Below, piece by piece: positions 53,731 through 62,286 of a DNA stretch of 64,000 nt. The stretch lies in NCBI GenBank assembly GCA_016712345.1, contig JADJRH010000011.1, positions 4,464,001 through 4,528,000 of the forward strand, written 5' to 3'. The notes under the pieces were generated by a model. That model did not search any database. It worked only from the letters and a program-made list of their open reading frames with translations, and was not told the DNA's origin. How positions within the stretch are numbered: position 1 is the first letter of the stretch; every line of letters starts with the position of its first letter. Origin of the DNA: Polyangiaceae bacterium. GTDB taxonomy: Bacteria; Myxococcota_A; Polyangia; Polyangiales; Polyangiaceae. The position numbers were made by a program, and so were the translations under genes.

Positions 53731-55266
53731 ATGGAAGACCATCTCGAAGACGCCGCGGGCTCCTCGCCGCCGGCAAGTCAAGTCCATGCCGCATCCCTTA
53801 TCACTGGGGAGATTGTAGCCGGTAAATACCGCGTCGAAAAATTCATCGACGCAGGCGGCATGGCTCAGATTTTTGTCGCCACAAACCTCGAACTCGACGA
53901 GCGGGTAGCCCTCAAACTTCCCCACCCAACGTTTCGTGACCGCCCTGACCTCAATGACCGATTTCGTGAAGAAGCGCGGTCTTTGGCGCGTGTTCGCAGT
54001 GAAAACGTGGCTCGTGTACATGACGTCGTTTCCACCGCCGAGAACGAACCGGTCATGGTCATGGAGTTTCTGGAGGGAGAAAACCTGGCGCGACTGATCG
54101 AGAAAAAAGCGCTGCCATCCTTCGAAGAGAGGATTGGCTGGATGATCGAAACGTGCAGCGGCGTCGCCGTTGCCCACGCCAATGGCATCGTCCATCGCGA
54201 CGTGAAGCCTGAAAACATCTTTATCGCCGTCCTCCTCGGAGGACGGCGCATGGCAAAAGTTCTCGACTTTGGCATTTCGCGCCTCGCCATGACAACGTCG
54301 CGCCGCCGCGGCCTACCATCCAAAGTGGCAGACCACCTCGTTGGGTCACCCATGTACATGGCGCCCGAGCAAATCGCGTCGCCCAACGCCGCCGATCCAC
54401 GGGTAGATGTTTGGTCCATCGGTGTTGTCTTGTTCGAGTTGTTCGCGGGTAGACCTCCCTTTATCGGAAAAACGGTTGACGAAGTGTGCGAGCGCATTCT
54501 CCACACCCAGGCAGAAAACCTGACAACGTTTGTCCCCAATCTCGACCCAGAATTGACGCTGATTGTCGACAAGTGCCTGCAGCGTGATCCTGAACTTCGC
54601 TTTGGCAGTGTGGCCGACCTGGCGGTTGCTCTCCTCCCCTTCGGTCCACCGCGCTTGGCAACAACGGTTGACCATACCATCAACGTCCTGCGCGCCGCCG
54701 GTATGACCGAGGTTGAAATGCCGGCCACCATTTCACTTCTGCCCAACACACCTGAAAACGCCTCTTTTCGCGATTCTCGGCCGAGCAGTTCAAATCGATC
54801 CATCAAGATGTCTTCAAGGCCAACGCCGTTGCCGGCTACTGTCAGCCGCAGAAGTGACCTGTCACAACTGACGAGTACACAAGCATCGCCTGAAAAGCCG
54901 GCCCCATCACGGCGCCGAACATTTTTGGTAGTCGCACTCCTAGCCATTTTGGCAGCCATGATCGGTCTTGTTCTTCTTTGGCAAAAGCCTACGCCGTTGC
55001 CTGAAGCGGTGGCACAACCATCGGCGTCTACCCGGGTTGAAACAAGTCCCCCGAGCGCCCTCGCACCCGCAACCCCCTCAGCCGTCCCTTCGGCCGGCGT
55101 CGTTTCCTCGGCGGCACCTACCATGTCAAACGCCGCTCTCAACTCCACTTCTACCCCCGCTCGGCCCAAAACGGGCGCGCCCGCTGCCAACAGCGGCGCG
55201 CCCGCCACCAAACCAAGTGTACGCATCATCGATGATTCCCCTTCAAAAACCAAGGTGATTGAGTAA
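53731..55266 (+). CDS. Membrane Ser/Thr protein kinase
   Basis: From the ATG at 53731 (a GTG at 53704 is also possible) the protein is 511 residues. The kinase domain has DAGGMAQIFVA, a conserved Lys in VALKLPHP, HRDVKPENIF and DFGISR, followed by SPMYMAPEQIA, so it should be active. After it a Ser/Thr/Pro-rich linker leads to one transmembrane segment (TFLVVALLAILAAMIGLVLL) and a Pro/Ala-rich extracytoplasmic tail. The stop overlaps the next ATG by one base (TAATG). The operon kinase, TPR protein, BMP-like lipoprotein suggests a signalling route from an external ligand. Confidence 0.88.
   Translation: MEDHLEDAAGSSPPASQVHAASLITGEIVAGKYRVEKFIDAGGMAQIFVATNLELDERVALKLPHPTFRDRPDLNDRFREEARSLARVRSENVARVHDVVSTAENEPVMVMEFLEGENLARLIEKKALPSFEERIGWMIETCSGVAVAHANGIVHRDVKPENIFIAVLLGGRRMAKVLDFGISRLAMTTSRRRGLPSKVADHLVGSPMYMAPEQIASPNAADPRVDVWSIGVVLFELFAGRPPFIGKTVDEVCERILHTQAENLTTFVPNLDPELTLIVDKCLQRDPELRFGSVADLAVALLPFGPPRLATTVDHTINVLRAAGMTEVEMPATISLLPNTPENASFRDSRPSSSNRSIKMSSRPTPLPATVSRRSDLSQLTSTQASPEKPAPSRRRTFLVVALLAILAAMIGLVLLWQKPTPLPEAVAQPSASTRVETSPPSALAPATPSAVPSAGVVSSAAPTMSNAALNSTSTPARPKTGAPAANSGAPATKPSVRIIDDSPSKTKVIE
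54225..54248. repeat. 11-bp perfect hairpin inside the kinase gene
   Basis: Arms 54225-54235 and 54238-54248 (CGCCGTCCTCC and its complement) flank TC. It encodes the AVLLGGR insert between HRDVKPENIF and the DFG strand, where most kinases have shorter loops. Its form recalls the hairpins at 27400-27805. Confidence 0.7.
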
Positions 55267-56066
55267 TGCGGCATCGAAAGTTCGTTGTCGGTTTCGGACT
55301 TGTACTGGCCCTTTTTTCTCCCGCGCTTTCAGGTTCAACGGCGCACGCGGCAGACCCAACCGCCGCCGAGCTGACGGACCAGGCGTACGAGCGGTATGAA
55401 GCGGGCGATTACCCCACGGCCGTGTCGCTCTACATGAAAGCCTACAATCTCAGCGTCGATTCGCGCATTTTGTTTAACGTGGCGCAAATCTACGACAAAA
55501 AAGTGCAAGATCGGGAGCTTGCCCTTGAGTATTACAGACGGTATCTAAAAAGCACAACCACCGAACCCGACCTTGTAAAGAAGGCAACTGAACGCGTTAC
55601 AGAACTTCAGCGTCAACAAGACGACCTGAAGTCCAAAACTCTACCCACCGCAACCGCATCTGCCACCGCGGCGCCGGGTCCAACCTCCACTGCGGCCCCG
55701 TCGGTTCTATCCAGTTCCACAACGGCGCCCACCGCAGCTCCGCCGCCGAGTCGCCCCGTGTGGATTGGGTACGCAACCGCGGGTGTTTTGGCGGCCGGCG
55801 CGGTTGTTACCGGTGCGCTCGCCTTATCGGCCTCGGGCGATGTATCAAAGGGTGTGTACACCGGAACCACCGTCCCCGCGGACCTGACCTCAACGGCCGA
55901 CAAAGCCCGAACGCTTGGAGTTACCACAGATGTACTTATCGGCGGAGCTGTTGTGGCCGCCGCTGTCACCCTCATTGTCCACCTTTCCAGCCCCAGCCGA
56001 GGGAGTGAATCCAAGTCCGCCAAACGCCTTTCACCCTCAGAATCGGGCGTTGTGTGGAGGTTCTAA
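55266..56066 (+). CDS. Exported TPR membrane protein
   Basis: The 266-residue product has a signal peptide (cleavage after AHAA). Residues about 30-120 are two to three TPR-like helices (LTDQAYERYEAGDYPTAVSL, ILFNVAQIYDKKVQDRELAL, YYRRYLKSTTTEPDL). A Thr/Ala/Pro linker follows, then two hydrophobic segments (YATAGVLAAGAVVTGALALS and TDVLIGGAVVAAAVTLIVHL). The layout is the same as in the protein at 32280-33344, which suggests a paralogous pair. It is translationally coupled to the kinase (TAATG) and directly followed by the BMP-like gene. Confidence 0.8.
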   Translation: MRHRKFVVGFGLVLALFSPALSGSTAHAADPTAAELTDQAYERYEAGDYPTAVSLYMKAYNLSVDSRILFNVAQIYDKKVQDRELALEYYRRYLKSTTTEPDLVKKATERVTELQRQQDDLKSKTLPTATASATAAPGPTSTAAPSVLSSSTTAPTAAPPPSRPVWIGYATAGVLAAGAVVTGALALSASGDVSKGVYTGTTVPADLTSTADKARTLGVTTDVLIGGAVVAAAVTLIVHLSSPSRGSESKSAKRLSPSESGVVWRF

Positions 56067-57617
56067 ATGTCTCAGCGTAACTTATTTTCTACCCTTCTTC
56101 TCACTGCCGGTTTTGTTCTCTCGTCGTGCAGTCTCGTTGTCAACTCATCCATTGGCGCCGGCGTTGGCGCGCCGTGCGAAATTGCAGCCGACTGCCAGGG
56201 CGAAGGTGCTCTCTGTGACGAAACCGCCACGTGCACCTTGCCCTGTTCAGAAACGGCCGCCTGCCCGTCGGGCTCCACCTGTTCGGCCGGCTTTTGTCGG
56301 TCCGCCGGCCTCGGTGAACTGGGCGACAAATGCGCGTTGGCGTCGGATTGCGCCACCGCCGATTGCCGGGATGGAATTTGCGTCTCCCCATGTTCGACAA
56401 CGCCCGATTGCCCCGGTGGCTCCACCTGCATCAATGAAACTTGCCAGGTGACAATGGTGGCGGGCTTCATCTTTGATAATCAGGTTTCAACAGCTACAGA
56501 AGGGTTTGCCCTAAGTCACGAAGTGGGCCGAAAAGCCGCAGTGGAGGCCTTACCCTGGCTCGAAACGGTGCGGTCTGAAAGCAACACAACCGACACTGTA
56601 AACGCGTCGATCGATGGGTTGATCGATGAAGGGGCGCAGGTGCTTGTTGTTACAACAAACCGCTTTGCCGCCGAGTCCACTGAAAAGGCGGCCGCCAACC
56701 CCGACGTGCAGTTTCTCAATTTTGCCACCGCTTCGTCCGGTGAAAATCTAACCGGGTACAACGTTCGTTATCATCAGGCGTGGTATGTGGCCGGGTATGT
56801 GGCCGGTCGGTTTGAGGACGGCGGAAAAATAGGCTTTCTCGGAGCCGTTCCAAACCCGCAGGTGATCCGTCAACTCAACGCGTTTACCCTCGGCGCACTC
56901 AAGGCCAACCCCTCGGCTCGGGTAGAAGTTGTGTGGGCCAACAACTTTGTCCCCGACAATGCCATTGCCCAAAAACTGGTAGACTACCTTGTCACCGGTG
57001 GAAATCGGATCATTGTAAACCGGCTTGGAAAAGGCACGGCCGTGTCCTACGTGTCACAACTTGCATCGGCGGGGGCCGATCTTTTCTCAATGGGGCTCGA
57101 CAACGACACCGCATGCGGCCTCGGTCCCACAAGCTGCCTCGGCGCTCCTTATTACAACTGGGGTCCGCTTTATACTCGCATGTTTGATGAAATCCATCGC
57201 CATGTGTTTGACCCCAAAGCCTCCATCAACGAACCTATTCGGGTAGATCCCGCGGCAAGCCCGTTCCACTTCGCTCTGAATGACTCCATTGCCGGGCTGA
57301 GCGGTCTAAAGCCCGATATCGTCACAACCATCTCCAACTTGGTTGGCCCCGCCAACGAAGATCTCACCTTCAGCGACGGATTCTGTGTCACCGACCCCGC
57401 GCAGCGACCTGACAAACCTGAATGTGAAGCCTCGGGTTATACAATCGAAGACTCTGAACTTGCCAGTATGTGCTGGCTTGTAAAGGGCGTTGTACAGCCT
57501 TCCGATCCTGAAGATCCGGCGAGCGCTTTGGTAGACGCCCGCGCACCCGATGGAACCGTTATTTGGCCGCCCAAATCGGTGGATCCAAACTCGCTCACCA
57601 AACCCTCCTGCATGTAG
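56067..57617 (+). CDS. BMP/PnrA-like substrate-binding lipoprotein with Cys-rich N-terminal domain
   Basis: The 516-residue product has a lipoprotein signal (VLSSC near residue 21). Residues about 35-128 contain Cys-rich units (CEIAADCQGEGALCDE, CPSGSTCSAGFC, CALASDCATADC, CPGGSTCINETC), a disulfide-bonded module of the EGF/knot type. The rest is a BMP (PnrA-like) fold: MVAGFIFDNQV, AQVLVVTTNRFA, YHQAWYVAGYVAGRF, KIGFLGAVPNPQV. BMP proteins bind purine nucleosides for ABC import, yet no permease or ATPase is adjacent, so this is probably a sensor partner of the upstream kinase. The start is 1 bp after the TPR gene. Confidence 0.85.
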   Translation: MSQRNLFSTLLLTAGFVLSSCSLVVNSSIGAGVGAPCEIAADCQGEGALCDETATCTLPCSETAACPSGSTCSAGFCRSAGLGELGDKCALASDCATADCRDGICVSPCSTTPDCPGGSTCINETCQVTMVAGFIFDNQVSTATEGFALSHEVGRKAAVEALPWLETVRSESNTTDTVNASIDGLIDEGAQVLVVTTNRFAAESTEKAAANPDVQFLNFATASSGENLTGYNVRYHQAWYVAGYVAGRFEDGGKIGFLGAVPNPQVIRQLNAFTLGALKANPSARVEVVWANNFVPDNAIAQKLVDYLVTGGNRIIVNRLGKGTAVSYVSQLASAGADLFSMGLDNDTACGLGPTSCLGAPYYNWGPLYTRMFDEIHRHVFDPKASINEPIRVDPAASPFHFALNDSIAGLSGLKPDIVTTISNLVGPANEDLTFSDGFCVTDPAQRPDKPECEASGYTIEDSELASMCWLVKGVVQPSDPEDPASALVDARAPDGTVIWPPKSVDPNSLTKPSCM

Positions 57618-57722
57618 CAACGCAGGGTGAGGCCGGTGTCAGGTCGCCGAACGGCGCCGGTTTGAATTTCTTCGGAACACCGAGGTTGAGCCCTGGCACT
57701 GCCGGAGCTATTGAGAATGCCC

Positions 57723-58643
57723 ATGGAGTGGCTCAATTACCATCACCTCCTCTACTTCTGGGTAGTTGCCAAAACGGGCAGCATCGCCAAAGCCCGAACA
57801 GAACTCAGGCTCACTCAACCCACCATCAGCGCCCAAATCCAAAGGCTTGAAGAATCCCTCGGCGCTCCGCTGTTTGTGCGCGAGGGGCGAGGACTGGTTC
57901 TCACCGATACAGGGCGTATTGTGTACAAATACGCCGACGATATTTTTAACGCGGGCCGTGAAATGATGGAGGTCGTCCGGGGCGAAACCGCCGGTCGAGC
58001 TGCCAAGTTCTCCATTGGAATTGCCGATGTCATTCCAAAACTTGTCGCCCATCGCGTCATTGAAAGCGTCTTGTCACTTCCCCAAAAACCAACGCTTGTT
58101 TGCCGGCAAGACAGCACCGAAAAACTTCTTGCGCAGCTTTCCATTCGTGGGGTGGATCTGGTTCTTTCAGACGCACCCATCCCGCCCGGTGTACACGTGC
58201 GGGCATACAACCATCTACTTGGTGAATGTGGAGTTGTCTTTTGCGCGGCTCCGCAGCTTGCGGCCGATCTACCCATGAAGCGTAACCTGTCAGGTGCGGC
58301 GCTCGCGCGGCAACTCGCCCGCATGCCCTTCTTGCTCCCCGCGGAGGGCACGGCAATGCGGCACAGCATCGAGCAATGGTTTCAGGAGGCTGAAGTCACT
58401 GTGTCCGTCGCGGGTGAGTTTGACGACAGCGCTCTTCTCAAAGTGTTCGGTGCCGCCGGAGCGGGCTTTTTTTCGGTTCCAGAGGTGATCGAAAAAGAAG
58501 TGTGCGCGCAATACGGTGTTCGCGTTGTGGCGCGCGTTCCTGAAATTCGAGAGCGATTCTACATCATCACCCCGGAGCGAAGGGTTAAACATCCCGCCGC
58601 GGCAGCCATTCTTGCCGCGGCGAAAACACACCTTTTTAGGTAG
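57723..58643 (+). CDS. LysR-family regulator, NhaR-like
   Basis: The N-terminus MEWLNYHHLLYFWVVAKTGS followed by RLTQPTISAQIQRLEESLG is close to NhaR, the LysR-type activator of sodium/proton antiporter genes. The effector domain (IADVIPKLVAHRVIESVL, LPAEGTAMRHSIEQWFQE) also fits NhaR. I chose the ATG at 57723; two in-frame starts just upstream (57711, 57717) are possible. No nhaA-type antiporter gene is nearby, so the target is unknown. It has 306 residues, usual for the family. Confidence 0.87.
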   Translation: MEWLNYHHLLYFWVVAKTGSIAKARTELRLTQPTISAQIQRLEESLGAPLFVREGRGLVLTDTGRIVYKYADDIFNAGREMMEVVRGETAGRAAKFSIGIADVIPKLVAHRVIESVLSLPQKPTLVCRQDSTEKLLAQLSIRGVDLVLSDAPIPPGVHVRAYNHLLGECGVVFCAAPQLAADLPMKRNLSGAALARQLARMPFLLPAEGTAMRHSIEQWFQEAEVTVSVAGEFDDSALLKVFGAAGAGFFSVPEVIEKEVCAQYGVRVVARVPEIRERFYIITPERRVKHPAAAAILAAAKTHLFR

Positions 58644-58669
58644 GTTTTCTGTTGTGTCACCCAATTTTT

Positions 58670-59500
58670 CTAACGCCCCGGCCTTCCACCTATACCCCTT
58701 GCCGGGCCGATCGAAGGTCGCACCGGACTCGCCGAAAAGAAACGAGGACGGGCGGGAACACGTTCCGGTGAAGCCACAGGTGGGATAGCAGTAATGGGTG
58801 GAGCGTTCCACGAACCGCCGAACGCAAAACCGGCTCCCCAAGAAAACGTGGGCCCAAACGGCCCTCCCATGTGGAAAGGCGAGCCCCACCAGAGCGGATC
58901 GTACCACCAGTAAGGTGCATATCCAACGGCGGCCATCGGCGGTTCACTCTCCAACTCGACTCGCTCAAATTCGGCCACCACCTCGTGCTCAGAGCTACCC
59001 GTGTGTACACGCAGTCGCACAGAGTGACGCGGCACATCTTGAGCATCGGTCGCATCTTCAGGTAACCAAAAAAAGAGGTCTATGGAGCCTGAAGTTCCGC
59101 GCTCCGCCGCGACAATGGGCAGATCCTTCATTGCGCCATTTACCAGCCCCGGCGCCGTCGCACCCCAGCTGCCAAACTCACCCACCACGTCCCGAACGTC
59201 CAATGTCCAGGCAACTGGGTCGTCTTGATTGACAAGGGTGACTCGTGTTCGAAGAGCGGGTGATTCACCGTCGGAAGTGGACACATCTTCCATACCCAAC
59301 GCCTCTACCCGCACCGAGCCCGCGGGCTTTTCAGGCGGAAGCTGGGTGGCAAACACTGTTGGTTCCACCCGCACCGAAGACGGCGCGTTCACAGCGCGGT
59401 AGGAGTAAGAAGGCACCGAACACCCGACCAATACCAGTGGTAAAACCAAACCAACGCTCCTGCTCGGACCGTGGCTTTGTGGCAGATTCTTCAGGTTCAT
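58670..59500 (-). CDS. Lipoprotein with Trp/Gly/Pro-rich tail
   Basis: The start at 59500 is supported by a strong GAGGAGG site. The signal ends in a lipobox (LVLVGC near residue 27). The middle part is beta-rich (VRVEPTVFATQLPPEKPAG, ALRTRVTLVNQDDPVAWTL, RLRVHTGSSEHEVVAEF), like an Ig-type domain. The tail (YAPYWWYDPLWWGSPFHMGG) is rich in Trp, Gly and Pro. No family is recognised. It is convergent with the NhaR-like gene. Confidence 0.68.
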   Translation of the reverse strand: MNLKNLPQSHGPSRSVGLVLPLVLVGCSVPSYSYRAVNAPSSVRVEPTVFATQLPPEKPAGSVRVEALGMEDVSTSDGESPALRTRVTLVNQDDPVAWTLDVRDVVGEFGSWGATAPGLVNGAMKDLPIVAAERGTSGSIDLFFWLPEDATDAQDVPRHSVRLRVHTGSSEHEVVAEFERVELESEPPMAAVGYAPYWWYDPLWWGSPFHMGGPFGPTFSWGAGFAFGGSWNAPPITAIPPVASPERVPARPRFFSASPVRPSIGPARGIGGRPGR

Positions 59501-59685
59501 ACTGTGCCTCCTCGCAGCAAACACCATCGTCGGCGGCCTGCGCCGAGTAGAGTTGGTGTCACCCACCTGAAATCTCTGGTGAGGTGAAAAACTCCCAGTG
59601 TCAACCTGGTGAGAGCCGAAGATCCAATCTATTGTTTATTTCTATGAGTTCATCTCTTGTTTGAAATTATCGTTCGCTACTTTGC

Positions 59686-59714
59686 TTGAAATTGTCGCAC
59701 ATACTAGCCATATT
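59686..59714 (+). promoter_or_regulatory. Candidate sigma-70-type promoter
   Basis: TTGAAA at 59686-59691 and CATATT at 59709-59714 are 17 bp apart in an AT-rich stretch. Transcription would begin at or next to the ATG at 59721, implying a leaderless mRNA. A second TTGAAATT copy lies at 59661, giving a short direct repeat. Confidence 0.3.
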
Positions 59715-59720
59715 TCCTTC

Positions 59721-60266
59721 ATGACAGAGCAAGCGGAAAAAACTATCGGGTTCCCAATCAACTCGGGCTCGGCTCTTTTCGAGTTGGTTGTTCACGCCGC
59801 CTGGGCCGATGAGAGAATTGCGGCCGAAGAAGTATCGGCTGCCCGCGCCGCGGCTCGTTTGCTCCACCCGCACGGTGAGGAGGGGGCGCGTGGACGTTTG
59901 GCGCTCGGACCTGAAACGTCGCTGGGTGAAACGCTGCGTCCACTGTCGGGGAGAGAAGCGGCGCTCGGCTACGCCCTTGCCACCTGGGTCATGTTGGCCG
60001 ACGGCGTCCAGTCTCCCAAAGAAACGGCCATGCTCGATACGTTCCGGTTGCTCACCGGCGTGCCACGTGACCTCGCGCTGCACCTCCGCCGCGCAGTCTG
60101 CCGGGCGCGCGTCGCACAACCCAACCACGTTGACGCGCAGCTTCGGTCGATCCTGGGTGAAATCAGCATGGCCCTGGGTAGAGGCGCGCAGCCCAAAAGG
60201 CGAACTCAAACGCGTCAGAGTCGAACTCCCATCAAACCAACCCTGCTGAGGAGGGGGCGAGCGTGA
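59721..60266 (+). CDS. TerB-like helical protein
   Basis: The 181-residue product is all helical with acidic pairs in positions typical of TerB/DjlA-like domains: LFELVVHAAWADERIAAEEV and YALATWVMLADGVQSPKETA, two copies of the WADG-type metal-binding helix pair. Such domains occur in tellurite resistance, co-chaperone and stress contexts; no ter genes are near. The C-terminal tail is basic (RRTQTRQSRTPIKPTLLRRG). No signal peptide is seen. It may be leaderless (see the promoter entry). Confidence 0.72.
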   Translation: MTEQAEKTIGFPINSGSALFELVVHAAWADERIAAEEVSAARAAARLLHPHGEEGARGRLALGPETSLGETLRPLSGREAALGYALATWVMLADGVQSPKETAMLDTFRLLTGVPRDLALHLRRAVCRARVAQPNHVDAQLRSILGEISMALGRGAQPKRRTQTRQSRTPIKPTLLRRGRA

Positions 60267-60311
60267 GGTAGAGAAAGACATTCAGCGCGCGTTGGGCTAG
60301 CCTCCCCGTCC

Positions 60312-60800
60312 ATGAAACGGTTTCGCCCCGCGTTCGTTGTAACGCTCTCCGCCGTTGCCGCCTCCACAGCGTGCGGACAGACCTATGTCAACCCGCCCCC
60401 ACCCCGCACACACAACCCGCCCGGGCCGGATGACTCAACGCCGCAACCTGACCCTTCGGCATCGGCAACAGGTACGGCCACGTTCGCAACTCCTCCCACC
60501 GGTACAACCGCCGCACCGGCGAAAATGTTAAACGCCGTCGATACTCAAAATCGCACCATTTATCGAGGAACAGGCAGCAGTTGCTTTGTTCACCTGCCCT
60601 TCCCCGCCGGCGCCGTGGTTCCACCCGGAAAAATGCCACCCATTCAAGATGTCACCTGCCCCACAACCATGGCCGATTCCGCATGGAACAGCTGTTTGGG
60701 TGGAACGTTGTACAGCTCCGGGGGCGACTCGTGCACGTGTGTACGCACCGGAAATCCCCCGCCGCCCGACCAAGCGGTCGCCTGTCCAGGCTCAAAATAG
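60312..60800 (+). CDS. Small Cys-containing lipoprotein
   Basis: The 162-residue product has a lipobox (ASTAC near residue 21), a Pro/Thr/Ser/Ala linker to about residue 70 and a compact C-terminal part with at least five Cys (SSCFVHL, DVTCPTT, NSCLGG, DSCTCVRTG, VACPG). No catalytic motif is seen. It is convergent with the DnaJ-zinc-finger gene, with stops 8 bp apart. Confidence 0.68.
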   Translation: MKRFRPAFVVTLSAVAASTACGQTYVNPPPPRTHNPPGPDDSTPQPDPSASATGTATFATPPTGTTAAPAKMLNAVDTQNRTIYRGTGSSCFVHLPFPAGAVVPPGKMPPIQDVTCPTTMADSAWNSCLGGTLYSSGGDSCTCVRTGNPPPPDQAVACPGSK

Positions 60801-60808
60801 GCGGCAAA

Positions 60809-62284
60809 TCACTTGTCAAATCGGTGGACGAACACGTCCCCGTCTGAAGCTGTCACGTCCGTTCCAAACACCTGACCATCCCGGGCGGTGATTCTCAACT
60901 GGCTCACCGACTCGCAGCGTTTTCCATCCACGCATCTACCCACCTTGCACTTGCCATTGGTACACAGTCCGGGTAGGGCCGCCGGCAGGGTAAGAAACAA
61001 AGGCGCTTGACCCATTTTTTTGCCACCCAGCGTCACCGTCGCGCCGGCTGGAAAAGTTCGAACCTCCAATACATATTTACCCTTCGGCGCCACGGGTTTT
61101 GGGCCTTTCGCCGTTTCAGCCGCGGGTGGTTCAGGCGGCGGAGTTGGTATCTCGGGGATTGGAGGAGGCGACGGCAAATCCGGTGCGGTGTACACAGGTG
61201 TCACAGGCATTGGGGGCGAAACAGGAGGCCCGGGCTGACTCGCCAGAAATCCAAACACACCGGCCGCTGCGGCAGTTGGCAGGCCTATCGCGGCGACTAA
61301 ACGGTGCACCGACAGAGGATATTTGGGTGCGTACACAAGCCTGTCGGTCCCGAATACCCAAAACCGACGTTGTTCTTTACCCCAGCGGTACCGCGCCTCA
61401 TACACGGGAACCGCGCGAACAATGAGCGCCTGACAGTGGAGCTTAAACTCTCTGCCAAACACGTGAGATGCGATCAGCCGATTGGCCGCCTCATTCACTT
61501 CAACATTCAGCCTACCCGTTCCGCGGTAGGCCCCGCCTCCGCCCGCCATCTTCTGTTCGAGTCGAACTTCTTCCTCCGACCAAACGACAATGCCCTCCGC
61601 GTCTTGAATCAATTCATCGGGGAGATCGGTTTTTTCGATAACTTCATTTCCGGGCCATGTGTTCCACGTCACTGTCAAACGCTGGTAGTGTTTCAACCTA
61701 CCCGCGCCGTTGCAGGGTCCACACGTTACAACTCCGTCTCCGCCGCAATCAGAGCACGTTACCTTCCCGTCCCCTCCGCACCGCGAACAGGTTTCGGTGT
61801 AGTGTTCGGTCTCCGTTTCTACCTGACCTTGAGCGTTGGTTCGTGTTTTGGTGCGCGTCCGGTTGACTCGACCGTCACCGCTGCAATTGGAACACCTTAC
61901 CCTTCCCGAACCTGAACAGCCGTGGCAAGTAACCTTCCCACGTCCGCCGCACTCAAAACAGGTGCGAACCTCCGCGGTGTGAGGAACCGGTTCAGAATGG
62001 TCCTGGTTAATGTATCTGCCAGGAATTTGGACCGGTATGTCCCACATCGCCGGCGGTCTACCGTTTTCGGGCCCGTCCACCTCCCCACCCCAATGGGGTG
62101 TGTACGCTGGGGAGGTTTCACGTTTTTCGGTAAATGATCTGAGTGACAGATGGAAGCTTCCCGAGCGCTCAAACGAGTCAATGGGTAGGGTTTTTGACAG
62201 ATCCCTTCTCAACCATGCCGTTTTTCGAACATGTTCTTCAAGAACAACGCGCGCCTCTTCAACTGTCAACTCATGCGCGTCCAT
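60809..62284 (-). CDS. DnaJ-type zinc-finger (SSUH2-like) membrane protein with PEGA-like tail
   Basis: Residues about 108-200 carry five CxxCxGxG-type units (CFECGGRGKV, CHGCSGSGRV, CSNCSGDGRV, CSRCGGDGKV, CSDCGGDGVV, CGPCNGAGRL), the DnaJ/SSUH2 zinc-finger pattern but with more units than the four of DnaJ. A region of about 120 residues follows (WNTWPGNEVIEKTD, KLHCQALIVRAVPVYEARYR), then one hydrophobic segment (AAIGLPTAAAAGVFGFLASQ), a Pro-rich linker and a PEGA-like unit (VLEVRTFPAGATVTLGGKKM) with extra Cys. No J-domain is present. It probably sits in the inner membrane. Confidence 0.82.
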   Translation of the reverse strand: MDAHELTVEEARVVLEEHVRKTAWLRRDLSKTLPIDSFERSGSFHLSLRSFTEKRETSPAYTPHWGGEVDGPENGRPPAMWDIPVQIPGRYINQDHSEPVPHTAEVRTCFECGGRGKVTCHGCSGSGRVRCSNCSGDGRVNRTRTKTRTNAQGQVETETEHYTETCSRCGGDGKVTCSDCGGDGVVTCGPCNGAGRLKHYQRLTVTWNTWPGNEVIEKTDLPDELIQDAEGIVVWSEEEVRLEQKMAGGGGAYRGTGRLNVEVNEAANRLIASHVFGREFKLHCQALIVRAVPVYEARYRWGKEQRRFWVFGTDRLVYAPKYPLSVHRLVAAIGLPTAAAAGVFGFLASQPGPPVSPPMPVTPVYTAPDLPSPPPIPEIPTPPPEPPAAETAKGPKPVAPKGKYVLEVRTFPAGATVTLGGKKMGQAPLFLTLPAALPGLCTNGKCKVGRCVDGKRCESVSQLRITARDGQVFGTDVTASDGDVFVHRFDK

Positions 62285-62286
62285 GA

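Noticed and set aside
56067..57617. ABC nucleoside importer operon
   Set aside because: The BMP-like protein has no adjacent permease or ATPase gene; the operon partners are a kinase and a TPR protein.
57723..58643. nhaA-nhaR sodium antiporter locus
   Set aside because: Only the regulator is present; no antiporter gene is seen on either side.
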